A stretch of DNA of 64,000 nucleotides from Exiguobacterium acetylicum (GTDB lineage Bacteria; Bacillota; Bacilli; Exiguobacteriales; Exiguobacteriaceae). This document shows, piece by piece, positions 34,517 to 43,207 of this stretch. The notes below the pieces were generated by a model, which worked only from the letters and a program-made list of their open reading frames with translations, did not search any database and had not been told where the DNA came from. The DNA is taken from assembly GCF_022170825.1 (NCBI RefSeq), contig NZ_CP081878.1, positions 1,452,001-1,516,000 on the forward strand, in the 5' to 3' direction. Position 1 is the first letter of the stretch; the number at the start of each line of letters is the position of its first letter. Both the position numbers and the translations under genes were made by a program.

Positions 34517-34998
34517 AGACGATTCGTTGCCACCGGGCATTTGGTGTCTATGGATTATTGATGAAGGAGGATGCCTTACTCGTCATCGATAAGAATGGTG
34601 GACCGTATATCAATCGCTATGACTTACCAGGGGGGAGCCTCAAAGAAGGAGAGAGGCTCGCTACGGCGATGCGCCGGGAATTCACGGAAGAGACAGGACT
34701 CGAAGTGGCACTCGAACGACAGATTGGCGTCGCGGACTTCAAGCTTCCGTGGGATTGGCGCGAGTTCGACGAAGTCCATCACATCGCCGTCTTTTATCTC
34801 GTCCGACAGACGGGTGGAACGCTGAGTATCCCCGAACAATTCGTCGGACAAGACTCGCTCGGTGCACGCTGGGTCAAGGCAGATGAAGTTTCAATCGATA
34901 ACGCGTCACCGCTCGTGCTCGAAGCATTCCGCTGGATAAAAGAACAACAGCTTGATCTTGAGGCACGACGGTTTACGAATTGGCCTGTCTTAAAATAA
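34513..34998 (+). CDS. Nudix hydrolase
   Basis: A 161-residue protein with a textbook Nudix box, beginning GGSLKEGERLATAMRRE and ending EETGLEV, near residues 37-62. It hydrolyses a nucleoside diphosphate linked to another group. Its start overlaps the stop of the DUF402 gene (ATGA), so the two nucleotide-hydrolysing enzymes may be co-produced. Substrate unknown. A terminator follows. Confidence 0.9.
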   Translation: MKTIRCHRAFGVYGLLMKEDALLVIDKNGGPYINRYDLPGGSLKEGERLATAMRREFTEETGLEVALERQIGVADFKLPWDWREFDEVHHIAVFYLVRQTGGTLSIPEQFVGQDSLGARWVKADEVSIDNASPLVLEAFRWIKEQQLDLEARRFTNWPVLK

Positions 34999-35002
34999 AT
35001 CG

Positions 35003-35036
35003 AAGCGCTCTTCGCATGCGGAGAGCGCTTTTTTTT
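35003..35036. terminator. Rho-independent terminator
   Basis: AAGCGCTCT (35003-35011) pairs with AGAGCGCTT (35022-35030), followed by eight Ts on the + strand. It lies between the Nudix and the convergent DinB-like gene. Confidence 0.9.
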
Positions 35037-35532
35037 ATCTTCGATTCGCTAATGCAGCATCGAGCCGTCGTTTTTGATGCTGATGATGGGTGAGATGGTA
35101 CGAGATGAGCGCATACCACTCAGTTGTGTTCAACCAACCCATCCCACCATGTTGCGTTTTTTGATTAGATGGTGTCGACTGAGCGATTGGTGCAAGCGTA
35201 GCGTGACGATCGATTAGTTGTCGCCAGCGCGTCCGTAATCGCTCGACTTGATCCGTCTCGTCAGGTGGTGCATTCATCGCATCCGGTAATCGGATCGGAG
35301 TCGCTGGAAACGCACCGGCAGCAAATAATTGTTCCCCGAACGGAGACTTCCTGGATTCTGTTACCGGTGCATGCTGGCACGCCTCGACCTCATCTAAATA
35401 TTCATGACTGACGACGATTAAGTGATCGTACATCTGGCTGATCGACCATGTGTCGTGATCGATGTGATGAATTAATTCGTCCGATCGATAGTGATCAAGC
35501 TCGTGCAAATAAAACGCGAATAGATCGTTCAT
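35035..35532 (-). CDS. DinB-like four-helix metalloprotein
   Basis: A 165-residue protein with the DinB/YfiT layout: WSISQMYDHLIVVSHEYLDEV with an early His, and the C-terminal YHLTHHQHQKRRL with several metal-capable His. Members include nickel-dependent transferases of thiols such as bacillithiol. The exact reaction is unknown. The start at 35532 gives the best spacing from GAGGAGGG. Confidence 0.7.
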   Translation of the reverse strand: MNDLFAFYLHELDHYRSDELIHHIDHDTWSISQMYDHLIVVSHEYLDEVEACQHAPVTESRKSPFGEQLFAAGAFPATPIRLPDAMNAPPDETDQVERLRTRWRQLIDRHATLAPIAQSTPSNQKTQHGGMGWLNTTEWYALISYHLTHHQHQKRRLDAALANRR

Positions 35533-35619
35533 CATGTCCCTCCTCAAAAACTAGTCCTTATTCTTTTCGAACAAACAGTCACTTCTTCCTGTCATATTAC
35601 CTAGAAAGGAGGAATCACC

Positions 35620-36375
35620 ATGCAAGACCCATATCTTCCGGTTCCCCATACGCTCTTACGGAGCGGGACGGCATTTGCGTCCGTCCATGAAAAGATGATC
35701 TACCTGATTCTTGAAAGCTTCAGCGGTCAGGACGGTCAAGCGTTCCCGTCCTATCAGACGATCGCCGACGCTGTTCCGTGCAGTAAATCGACGGTTAAGT
35801 CATGTATCCAGTCCTTGATCGCAAGCGGTCGGATCGAGAAAGTCGAACGGTTCACGAAACACGGAGGACAGACCTCGAATGCTTATCGTGTCCTGCCCCG
35901 TGTCGAGACACCGTCCCCGGCGAGTCAAGTGACGACTGCTCCCGAGGTTTCTGCTGCCTCCGAAGAAGAAGTCTTGAAGAACACGACTTTAAAAAAGGAA
36001 CTGGTGCAGCAGTACGAGACGAATCTCGGCAAGGCGACACCACGAATCGAGCAAGAATTGCTGCAGCTGGCAACAGACCATCCGATCGAGCACATTCGGT
36101 ATGCGATCGAAGAAGCGGCGCGAGCGAACAGTCGTCATTTCGGTTACATCGAGCAAGTCGTCAAGCGTCTCGCGACCGGATTGCCAGCTGAACGGCAGAA
36201 ACGAATAACCAAACGTTCAAGAAGAGATAATTCATTATTTCAATTACCAAATTGGATGGAACGAGAAAAAGTAGCACAACGCGCTTACGAGGCGAAACAA
36301 CAAGAGCAGCAAATCATTCCTGATGATGCTGAGATCGCTGAATTGTTACAAGCATTGACAAGGGAGGGAGCCTGA
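35620..36375 (+). CDS. Helix-turn-helix protein with DnaD-like C-terminal domain (phage replication-initiator type)
   Basis: A 251-residue protein. The N-terminal winged helix (FPSYQTIADAVPCSKSTVKSCIQSLIASGRIEKV) is followed by a linker and a DnaD/DnaB_2-type helical domain (QQYETNLGKATPRIEQELLQLA, then FGYIEQVVKRL). Such proteins initiate replication in phages and plasmids. AAGGAGG precedes the ATG. The endolysin gene follows directly (TGATG). No origin-like repeats were noticed. Confidence 0.75.
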   Translation: MQDPYLPVPHTLLRSGTAFASVHEKMIYLILESFSGQDGQAFPSYQTIADAVPCSKSTVKSCIQSLIASGRIEKVERFTKHGGQTSNAYRVLPRVETPSPASQVTTAPEVSAASEEEVLKNTTLKKELVQQYETNLGKATPRIEQELLQLATDHPIEHIRYAIEEAARANSRHFGYIEQVVKRLATGLPAERQKRITKRSRRDNSLFQLPNWMEREKVAQRAYEAKQQEQQIIPDDAEIAELLQALTREGA

Positions 36376-37010
36376 TGCAACTAGAAGAGTTACTCCGACG
36401 GGCCAATCAAAAACTAACTGTCCCCGGCATGCATCCGACTATCGTCCGAATCGCGCGTGACGTGATTCGAGAACTCTATCCGCAAGGGATCAAGCTCGGT
36501 ATAGCGCAAAGCTTTCGGAGCATTGCGGAACAAAATGCATTATATGCGAAAGGACGGACGACATCAGGACCAATCGTCACACAAGCCCGCGGTGGTCAGT
36601 CTAACCATAACTTTGGTGTTGCGATCGACGTCTTCCTTTACGAAAACGGCGCATTATTCCTGTCTCCGCCAGATGCGCGACTCCGGCGGATCGTTGCGGC
36701 GATGAAGCGGCGCGGAATGAACTGGGGAGGTGATTGGTCTCGTTTTCCGGACTATCCACACTTCGAACTGTATGATCATGTCAGTCTTGCGCGGCATCAC
36801 GTGCCAAAACCAGGACATTATCTCCGCGAACGGATCCAAGCACCGGAACTCGTTCGGGCAATTGAAAAACGATTAGGTCTAGCGGTAACCGGAGTGTTTG
36901 ATGCCCGATTGACGAAAGCTATTCGAGCGTTTCAACAGACAGGTCGGCTTGCGGTAGACGGGGTCGTCGGTCCGCAAACATGGCGGCGTCTGTTTCCGGT
37001 GTCGCCATGA
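36375..37010 (+). CDS. Phage-type endolysin: M15 peptidase (CwlK/Ply500-like) plus peptidoglycan-binding domain
   Basis: A 211-residue protein without a signal peptide. The VanY/CwlK-like peptidase core has LGIAQSFRSIAEQNALYAKG, the Zn-binding SNHNFGVAIDV (His, then Asp) and PHFELY (His). A C-terminal PG_binding_1 domain (IRAFQQTGRLAVDGVVGPQTWRRL) follows. It cleaves L-Ala-D-Glu-type bonds in stem peptides. Lack of a signal peptide fits release through the adjacent holin, whose gene overlaps it. Confidence 0.9.
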   Translation: MQLEELLRRANQKLTVPGMHPTIVRIARDVIRELYPQGIKLGIAQSFRSIAEQNALYAKGRTTSGPIVTQARGGQSNHNFGVAIDVFLYENGALFLSPPDARLRRIVAAMKRRGMNWGGDWSRFPDYPHFELYDHVSLARHHVPKPGHYLRERIQAPELVRAIEKRLGLAVTGVFDARLTKAIRAFQQTGRLAVDGVVGPQTWRRLFPVSP

Positions 37011-37252
37011 TTCGTGTTCAGGCGTGGATTCGTCTGTTGATTCCGCTCTATGTCTTTCTTGAATTACTCTTACCGACGCTCGGTTTTACAGCATTACCGG
37101 TGTCGTCAAGTGACGTCGAGCGGTTCGTGACCGGTCTGATTGGACTAGTCGGTCTGCTCATTGCTTGGTGGAAGAACAATGACGTGACAGAACGGGCACT
37201 AAGACAAAGACAAGCGCAGGAACAGATGGAAAACACATCCATAACCGATTGA
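37007..37252 (+). CDS. Phage holin, SPP1-like
   Basis: An 81-residue protein with two helices (about 5-24 and 40-60), the loop LPVSSSDVERFVTGLIG, WWKNNDVTERA, and a charged C-terminus. These features match SPP1-type holins (LPxSxxxVE then WWKNN). The ATG overlaps the endolysin stop. Holins form the pores that release the endolysin to the wall. No other phage structural gene is nearby. Confidence 0.82.
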   Translation: MIRVQAWIRLLIPLYVFLELLLPTLGFTALPVSSSDVERFVTGLIGLVGLLIAWWKNNDVTERALRQRQAQEQMENTSITD

Positions 37253-37386
37253 GTGGGATGGGAGCGTTTGGAATGTGTCGGCAACGGGCATTATTTCATA
37301 CAAACGACTAACAGTTTGATTTCAAGACACCGATATAAAGGATAGACTTTAGTCAATTAGATAGAGAAAGAAAGGTCGGTCTTTTC

Positions 37387-38523
37387 GTGAAATGGTCAAC
37401 GTTGCAACGGTATTTGTTTTTAGCACTCTGCGCGCTTTTATTTACAAGCGTTTGGAGTTATCAGGCTTTTCTAAAAATCGAACGAGAGAATGCCCGCATC
37501 TTAAACGAAGCGATCCCGATCTCAACGGAAGCAGCAGAGCTCTTTCCAGCGTTACTGAATCTTGAACTGGTCGTCCGCAGTTACATCCTCTCACCGAACG
37601 AGGCGGATTTAGCTCAATATGAGCGAACGATTGATCGGCTAGATCAAACGGTCAAGCGACTGAATCAACTCGATGAAAATCACCCGATTATGCGAAAACT
37701 CGTCCGAACAGAAGCCATCCCAAGGATCAAGACAGCGACGCGATTCTATGACGCACAATTGGCACTCGCTCGAAGTGGGGATCAAGCAGCAGCTGAGGCA
37801 AAACGGTATCAGGGGATGCAATATATCGAGACATTTCGCCCGATCGATGCTCGTCTACGGACGGACGTCAACCGGATCATCGCCGAAGCAACGAATCGTT
37901 CCGAACAAGCATCAAGTGCTGCGAAGTGGGTCATCGTCGTCGTCGCAAGCATCGCCGTCCTCGTTTTGATTGCCTTCATCCAGACGTTTCGGATGGAGCG
38001 CAGTAAACAAGCTTTGATTCACCGTTCCCTGCAAGACGCTTTGACGGGCATTCCGAATCGCCGCGCGTTCGATGAGCGATTGGAGCAACTTCTCGAAGAA
38101 GCAAAACAACAGCAGACACCACTTTCCCTGATTTTGATCGATGTCGATGCTTTTAAGTCCTATAATGATACGTATGGTCATTTAAAAGGGGATGAATGTT
38201 TGAAGGAAGTCGCCCGCGTCTTGAAGCGTCAAGCACGTCATGGACAAGTTGCACGGTACGGCGGAGAGGAATTCACAGTCTTATTGTCGCGTGGAGCAAA
38301 TGAGACGCGTCAGATTGCGGAGCGGATTCGCCAGGATATTCTCGACTTGAACATCGCGCATGAACGGTATGAACCGCTTTGTCGGGTCAGCGTCAGTCTT
38401 GGCTTGACGTCGCTCGTACCAGGAGCAGAGACGACAGAGAAGGACGTCATCGATCAAGCCGATCAAGCGTTGTACCGGGCAAAAGAAAATGGACGTAATC
38501 AGATTGGTGATATAGCAGGGTAA
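37387..38523 (+). CDS. Diguanylate cyclase with extracytoplasmic CHASE3-like sensor
   Basis: A 378-residue protein. A first helix (LQRYLFLALCALLFTSVW), a helical extracytoplasmic domain of about 150 residues with long heptad-like helices, a second helix (VIVVVASIAVLVLIAFI) and a GGDEF domain (DALTGIPNRRAFDE, IDVDAFKSYNDTYGH, active site RYGGEEF). The RxxD inhibitory site is missing (its Arg and Asp positions are Ala and Gly). Its start is a GTG with an AAGG about eleven bases upstream, so the start is less certain. It should respond to an external or membrane signal. Confidence 0.88.
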   Translation: MKWSTLQRYLFLALCALLFTSVWSYQAFLKIERENARILNEAIPISTEAAELFPALLNLELVVRSYILSPNEADLAQYERTIDRLDQTVKRLNQLDENHPIMRKLVRTEAIPRIKTATRFYDAQLALARSGDQAAAEAKRYQGMQYIETFRPIDARLRTDVNRIIAEATNRSEQASSAAKWVIVVVASIAVLVLIAFIQTFRMERSKQALIHRSLQDALTGIPNRRAFDERLEQLLEEAKQQQTPLSLILIDVDAFKSYNDTYGHLKGDECLKEVARVLKRQARHGQVARYGGEEFTVLLSRGANETRQIAERIRQDILDLNIAHERYEPLCRVSVSLGLTSLVPGAETTEKDVIDQADQALYRAKENGRNQIGDIAG

Positions 38524-38553
38524 TGCATCATCAGACAGAAATGAGATAATGAA

Positions 38554-39087
38554 ATGATACAGCTAGGGTTTGTCTTTGAAAAAACGCACGACATGGAAGT
38601 AGCTGCTCGAGCAGTCTTGGACACTCTTCATAAAGACATACAGTGTCTCAAGTACAGTTACGCGATGGATAAAGACGAAGCGTGTTGGATTGAGCAAGAC
38701 GGTCAAGTGAAAGAGTGGCGTCCGTTGCTGAATCATTATTACGAGAGTGCCTCACTCGTCCTACCGGAGTATCATGGGTTAAGAACACTACCTATTCGAA
38801 TGACGATTGAACAAGAGCCTGACTGCTTTGGTTTTCGATTCGGTGTTCAAGAAGAGAACTTAACTACGTGGTCACTCGATCAGCAAGAAGCGATTTTCAT
38901 GGAGGACATGCGAAGGATTGCTGACAGGTCGAACGCTTTCTATGCCTTTTGTGATTTTGACGCAGAAATCGAGCATCCGGTAACGGAACGTGAACGCATC
39001 AATCGGGAGTATGCAATCGTCTATTGGTCGAAGCAACAGATTTTTTTGAAGAATGCATGGAAAATTGATGGCATGACAAATCGATGA
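38554..39087 (+). CDS. Hypothetical acidic protein
   Basis: A 177-residue soluble protein, acidic and Trp-containing (ACWIEQDGQVKEWRPLLNHYYE, then DCFGFRFGVQEENL). The size and style resemble immunity proteins of polymorphic toxin systems, but no toxin gene is adjacent and no family is recognised. A strong bidirectional terminator follows. Confidence 0.6.
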   Translation: MIQLGFVFEKTHDMEVAARAVLDTLHKDIQCLKYSYAMDKDEACWIEQDGQVKEWRPLLNHYYESASLVLPEYHGLRTLPIRMTIEQEPDCFGFRFGVQEENLTTWSLDQQEAIFMEDMRRIADRSNAFYAFCDFDAEIEHPVTERERINREYAIVYWSKQQIFLKNAWKIDGMTNR

Positions 39088-39091
39088 ACAC

Positions 39092-39136
39092 AAAAATCCC
39101 CCGGATGAGAGTTCGCTTCTCATCCGGGGGATTTTT
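39092..39136. terminator. Bidirectional Rho-independent terminator
   Basis: A 19-base stem, with AAAAATCCCCCGGATGAGA (39092-39110) paired to its complement (39117-39135) around a six-base loop, flanked by A and T runs. It separates two convergent hypothetical genes. Confidence 0.93.
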
Positions 39137-39138
39137 GT

Positions 39139-39432
39139 TCAGTGTAAGATGACACAATACGATCGATCAGAAATGAGAGGTGCCGATATGACATAGACCG
39201 TCTTGACGGGTTCACCACCGACACGTGCATCGAGTTGTTTGAGCTGGGAGCGAATCTTACGGCTTAAGCCATACCGTGTTTCAGTACTGAGCTCATCGAC
39301 ATCTTCTTGTACGTGTAAGAGAAGTTGGAACGGTTCAAGCGAAAAGATGGAAAAATCGCAGGAAATCCGGGGATCCTCGAATTTTTCATTCAATTCCTTC
39401 TTAATGTAATAGGCTTCTTGTGCACTGATCAT
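39139..39432 (-). CDS. Conserved-looking hypothetical protein
   Basis: A 97-residue alpha/beta soluble protein (MISAQEAYYIKKELNEKF at the start). GAGGTGAG precedes the ATG. No motif or family recognised. Confidence 0.6.
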   Translation of the reverse strand: MISAQEAYYIKKELNEKFEDPRISCDFSIFSLEPFQLLLHVQEDVDELSTETRYGLSRKIRSQLKQLDARVGGEPVKTVYVISAPLISDRSYCVILH

Positions 39433-39636
39433 CTTCTCTCACCTCACTCTCCTGGTTGAACGACTTTTTCTCTACTATAGTCTATATTACCCATTTTTCT
39501 GGCAACTAATCGTCTGATTTTGAAAAAAAGTCAATTCAATCTTTAAAAACGTTTAAAATCATTTTTCAGAAGATCATCATGTCCTGTTTCAAAAGAAAAA
39601 CCGCTGAGCAAAGAGCATGGCGGTAGACGAGTAGGT

Positions 39637-40314
39637 TCAAGAAATCGATGAATGGACGTGGCATTTTCGTAAATAGTGCTCCATCGCTTGGATAAAAAAG
39701 GTCAGTTGATGGGTCGAGATAACTGGAACCTTCCCATACCTGACTTCAAAATAGAGTGGATCGACAGGAGACGGGAAAGCAATCCGATCGAACCATTCCG
39801 TTACTGTTTCAGATGTCCGACGTTGTAAGGAGAGCGGGAGTTGCTCATTAAAGTAAACGAGTTGTTTTCGTATAGAGTCTGCAGGTAGGTCTTTTGTCTC
39901 GTAGGTCAAAATCGGGAAACGTGGTGAAAGTACATAACCTGAGGTATCAATACGAGGACGACGCATCCATTGCAGATAATGCCACAAAAACCAGCTACAA
40001 AACAGGAGAACGAGGCATAAAATGAGAAGATAAGGAGGTGCTGTCACGGAAGAGTCAAAACCAGTCCGAAACCACTCTGCGGGTGGATTAGCTTCGCTCA
40101 TCGTGACAGTGCTCTCGCCGTAAGACGTTCCTTCCTCGACCGTATCAAGGATCGATTCCTTTGGACCACAGCGATCTATACAAGCCGTATTCGTTGCCGG
40201 ATCGATTTTTCCGAGCAGTGACGTATAAAGTGACGGGACGAAATGTTGTACGCTAAGTAGAACTAAACAGACGAGCGGAATGAGAATGAACAGGCGAGAG
40301 CGAAGCGTTTGCAC
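39637..40314 (-). CDS. Membrane protein with DUF4129-like C-terminal domain
   Basis: A 226-residue protein. There is an N-terminal helix (FILIPLVCLVLLSVQHF), an extracytoplasmic stretch with two Cys in a CIDRC-like pair, a second helix (LLILCLVLLFCSWFLW) and a C-terminal segment. That segment, LPLSLQRRTSETVTEWFDRI, then DPLYFEVRYGKVPV, resembles DUF4129 (often beside transglutaminase genes). A GTG at 40314 is the likely start, behind AAAGGAGG. No transglutaminase gene is adjacent. Confidence 0.65.
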   Translation of the reverse strand: MQTLRSRLFILIPLVCLVLLSVQHFVPSLYTSLLGKIDPATNTACIDRCGPKESILDTVEEGTSYGESTVTMSEANPPAEWFRTGFDSSVTAPPYLLILCLVLLFCSWFLWHYLQWMRRPRIDTSGYVLSPRFPILTYETKDLPADSIRKQLVYFNEQLPLSLQRRTSETVTEWFDRIAFPSPVDPLYFEVRYGKVPVISTHQLTFFIQAMEHYLRKCHVHSSIS

Positions 40315-40438
40315 GATAGGGACACCTCCTTTAACGAGTACGATAAACAGACGTTCGCTACACAGTATAGCAAAAGTGGAGAGAGAATTTTTTGATTTTT
40401 TCAAAAAATAGTCATTGTTTTAGAAGGGAATGAAAGAG

Positions 40439-41512
40439 ATGGATTTACGGACAAGCTATCAAGGAACAACAAAACGACTCGATGGACATGGAAGCCGAAC
40501 AGTTGGTGTTTTGCAAGAAGCCTTACAAGCGATCGATGCTGATCAACCGAGTGATATCTATGGCAACGGTGAACTAATCAAGATGTTCGAACGGAAGATG
40601 GTAGATTTGCTCGGACACGATGATGCCGTCTTTTTTCCGAGTGGTACGATGGCGCAACAAATTGCACTGCGCATTTGGTCGGATGAACAGGACAATCGTC
40701 ACGTCGCCTATCATCCGCTATGTCATCTCGAAATCCACGAACAGGACGGTTTAAAGAAATTACATGGGATTGAACCAGTATTAGTCGGAGAAGCCGATCG
40801 GTTGATGACCTTTGACGACGTCAAAGCTTTGCCGGACGTCAGTTGTCTATTACTCGAACTGCCGCAACGCGAACTCGGCGGATTGCTTCCGTCGCGTGAG
40901 GAACTCGAAGTGATCTGTGTGTACGCCCGTGAACGAGGAATCCGTCTTCACTTAGATGGGGCCCGTTTACTTGAAGTCTTACCGTATTATGAGGCAGAAG
41001 CAAAGGACATCGCGCAGTTGTTTGACAGTGTCTATATCTCTTTTTATAAAGGTCTAGGCGGCGTCGCGGGAGCAATCTTAGCTGGACCAGAAACGTTTTG
41101 CCAAGAGGCGCGGATCTGGAAACGCCGCTACGGTGGTGATTTGATCAGTCTTTATCCGTATATCCTGTCCGCCGACTATTATTATGAACAACGAAAAGAC
41201 CGCATGGCGGAGTACCATACAGTCGCAAAAGAGCTAGCGAGCAGGTTGAATGCGGTTCCGGGTATTTCGACGCGTCCAGAAGAGCCTGTCTCGAACATGT
41301 TTCACCTCTACTTCGAGGCAGAAAAAACAGTCGTCGAAGAAAAGTTGATTGCCATCCAGTCGCAAGGAACGATTGGCATCGCTGGTTATCTTGTTGAGAA
41401 AGAAAAGAGGTGCGCAACGGAAGTCAACATTGGTGATAGTTTTCTTGCGGTAACGCCTGACGAGCGTGAAACGGTCTACCGTCAATTGACGGAGGCGTTC
41501 TCAGAGGGTTGA
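40439..41512 (+). CDS. Threonine aldolase-like PLP-dependent enzyme
   Basis: A 357-residue fold-type I PLP enzyme of the beta-eliminating lyase/threonine aldolase group. It has YGNGELIKMFERKM, FPSGTMAQQIAL, the HLDGARLLEV Asp, and the PLP Lys in SFYKGLGGVAGAIL. Low-specificity threonine aldolases make glycine and acetaldehyde. Two ATGs (40430 and 40439) lie after AGAAGGG; the second has better spacing. Its 3-prime end overlaps the convergent merR-like gene by 31 bases. Confidence 0.85.
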   Translation: MDLRTSYQGTTKRLDGHGSRTVGVLQEALQAIDADQPSDIYGNGELIKMFERKMVDLLGHDDAVFFPSGTMAQQIALRIWSDEQDNRHVAYHPLCHLEIHEQDGLKKLHGIEPVLVGEADRLMTFDDVKALPDVSCLLLELPQRELGGLLPSREELEVICVYARERGIRLHLDGARLLEVLPYYEAEAKDIAQLFDSVYISFYKGLGGVAGAILAGPETFCQEARIWKRRYGGDLISLYPYILSADYYYEQRKDRMAEYHTVAKELASRLNAVPGISTRPEEPVSNMFHLYFEAEKTVVEEKLIAIQSQGTIGIAGYLVEKEKRCATEVNIGDSFLAVTPDERETVYRQLTEAFSEG

Positions 41513-41889
41513 ACGGCATCAGGAGCGGGAATCGTAGGATGGAGGCGACGATAGGTGTCGACTTTTTCTGCGATCATTCGCTCCGTTTCGTGTAATGCTG
41601 CGAGTTGTGCCACGACGTTCGCATGGTGTGCTTCAAGCAATGCGAGGCGTTCCCGCGTCGTATCTTGCTCGCCGTGAGCAAGAAACAGCGACACATAAGT
41701 CCGGATCTGCTCGATCGGCATATGTGTTTCGCGTAAGCGGAGGACGAACCGAAGCCACGTCACGTCTTGGTCGTCGTATCGACGTTGACCGTTCTGACGT
41801 TTCGGAAACAGCAGTCCTTCTTTTTCGTAATAGCGGATCGTATGGGCACTCGTATCGGTCAGCCGACTGATTTCAGAAATCGTATACAT
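41482..41889 (-). CDS. MerR-family transcriptional regulator
   Basis: A 135-residue protein with the MerR HTH (YTISEISRLTDTSAHTIRYYEKEGLLFPKR) and a coiled-coil dimerisation helix (QDTTRERLALLEAHHANVVAQL). No Cys metal cluster is seen, so it likely senses an organic or electrophile signal. The ATG at 41889 follows AAAGGTGAG. It is divergent from an SDR gene whose promoter has the MerR-type 19-base spacer. Confidence 0.88.
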   Translation of the reverse strand: MYTISEISRLTDTSAHTIRYYEKEGLLFPKRQNGQRRYDDQDVTWLRFVLRLRETHMPIEQIRTYVSLFLAHGEQDTTRERLALLEAHHANVVAQLAALHETERMIAEKVDTYRRLHPTIPAPDAVQPSENASVN

Positions 41890-41906
41890 GAATCTCACCT
41901 TTCTGC

Positions 41907-41937
41907 TTGACTTAGAGTTCACTCTAAGGAATAGACT
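41907..41937 (+). promoter_or_regulatory. MerR-type promoter/operator of the SDR gene
   Basis: TTGACT (41907-41912) and TAGACT (41932-41937) are separated by 19 bases, the abnormal spacing that MerR activators correct. CTTAGAGTTCACTCTAAG (41911-41928) is a palindrome in the spacer. This matches the MerR gene being divergent just to the left. Confidence 0.75.
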
Positions 41938-41971
41938 CTCACTATACCAAATCGAAAAGGGGATATGCTAG

Positions 41972-42721
41972 ATGAAGTACACGGTCATTACGGGAGCAAG
42001 TTCAGGAATTGGATATGAGACGGCAAAACTACTCGCAGGAAAAGGGAAATCACTCGTCCTCGTCGCGCGACGGACGTCAGAGCTCGAAAAACTTCGGGAT
42101 GAAGTCAAACAGATTTCGCCAGACAGTGACGTCATCCTCAAGTCGGTCGATCTTGCTGATAACCAAAACGTTCATGATTTATATGAAGGACTGAAGGAAC
42201 TCGACATCGAGACATGGATTAACAATGCCGGATTTGGTGATTTTGATCTCGTCCAAGACATTGATCTCGGGAAAATCGAGAAGATGCTCCGGTTGAACAT
42301 CGAGGCATTGACGATCCTATCAAGTCTGTTCGTCCGCGATCATCATGACGTCGAAGGAACGACACTCGTTAACATCTCGTCAGCTGGTGGTTACCGGATC
42401 GTTCCGAACGCCGTCACGTATTGTGCGACGAAGTTCTATGTTAGTGCTTACACAGAAGGTCTTGCGCAAGAACTACAAAAAGGCGGCGCGAAACTTCAGG
42501 CAAAAGTGCTGGCACCGGCAGCGACAGAGACAGAATTCGCCGATCGTTCGCGCGGGGAAGCAGGGTTCGATTACAGCAAGAACGTCAAAAAGTACCATAC
42601 AGCGGCTGAGATGGCAGGATTCCTGCATCAGTTGATCGAGAGTGATGCAATCGTCGGCATCGTTGACGGCGAAACATATGAGTTCGAATTGCGTGGTCCG
42701 TTGTTTAATTACGCGGGGTAA
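41972..42721 (+). CDS. Short-chain dehydrogenase/reductase (SDR)
   Basis: A 249-residue classical SDR with cofactor motif TGASSGIG near residues 7-14, NNAGFG near 88, a catalytic Ser in NISSAGG, and Tyr/Lys in YCATK. NADPH preference is suggested by the basic residues (VARRTSEL) after strand 2. It is under the adjacent MerR regulator. Substrate unknown. A terminator follows. Confidence 0.9.
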   Translation: MKYTVITGASSGIGYETAKLLAGKGKSLVLVARRTSELEKLRDEVKQISPDSDVILKSVDLADNQNVHDLYEGLKELDIETWINNAGFGDFDLVQDIDLGKIEKMLRLNIEALTILSSLFVRDHHDVEGTTLVNISSAGGYRIVPNAVTYCATKFYVSAYTEGLAQELQKGGAKLQAKVLAPAATETEFADRSRGEAGFDYSKNVKKYHTAAEMAGFLHQLIESDAIVGIVDGETYEFELRGPLFNYAG

Positions 42722-42733
42722 AAATCAAACAAA

Positions 42734-42766
42734 GTCCCTTTTTCGAATGAGAAAGGGACCTTCTTT
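42734..42766 (+). terminator. Rho-independent terminator
   Basis: GTCCCTTT (42734-42741) pairs with AAAGGGAC (42752-42759), followed by CTTCTTT. It ends the SDR transcript. Confidence 0.8.
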
Positions 42767-42891
42767 ATGTAGGCATGATTGATACGAATTGCATGAATGA
42801 ATCCCCTAAAGAAGAATCATCAGAGCGCCGAAAATCATGAATTGTCCTACGGTTTGATCACCTTTACATACTTTTTTAGAGGTGTAGCATT

Positions 42892-43072
42892 TTATTTATG
42901 TTTTCGTTTTGAGAACCTCAAGCTTATAAAGAATAACGCCATCAACACGATAGCGATGTTTACGGCTAACGTTAATCGTTCATTATCGATCACTCGACCA
43001 TTTAATAAATTTAAGATTAAAACAATCATCATAAAATAAGATTAAGAAGTATGTTATGAATTTTTTTATCAT
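42892..43072 (-). pseudogene. Frameshifted small two-helix membrane protein gene
   Basis: On the minus strand MIKKFITYFLILF (start 43072, preceded by AAGGAAG) runs out of frame after about 13 codons. Immediately afterwards another frame reads MMIVLILNLLNG, then NIAIVLMALFFISLRFSKRKHK up to the stop at 42892. Joining the two with a single-base shift in the T run near 43033-43036 gives a roughly 60-residue membrane protein with two helices. The low-GC stretch around it holds no other gene. Confidence 0.4.
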
Positions 43073-43207
43073 AAACGACTTCCTTTTTTTGTATTCTTGT
43101 ATTAGTTTAAACATATTGAGAATTTAAAAACAAGGGGAGTGAAGTTGGATGATGCATTTCAGAGCATTGACAGCAAACCGAATGACCATTGGAAAAGAGG
43201 TGACAGA

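Noticed and set aside
39598-39626. A terminator for the DUF4129-like gene (ACCGC/GCGGT with Ts)
   Set aside because: The stem is only five base pairs with a long loop, too weak to call.
42797-43039. An 80-codon plus-strand frame in the AT-rich gap
   Set aside because: No ribosome site and an implausible composition; the minus strand gives a better small membrane protein.
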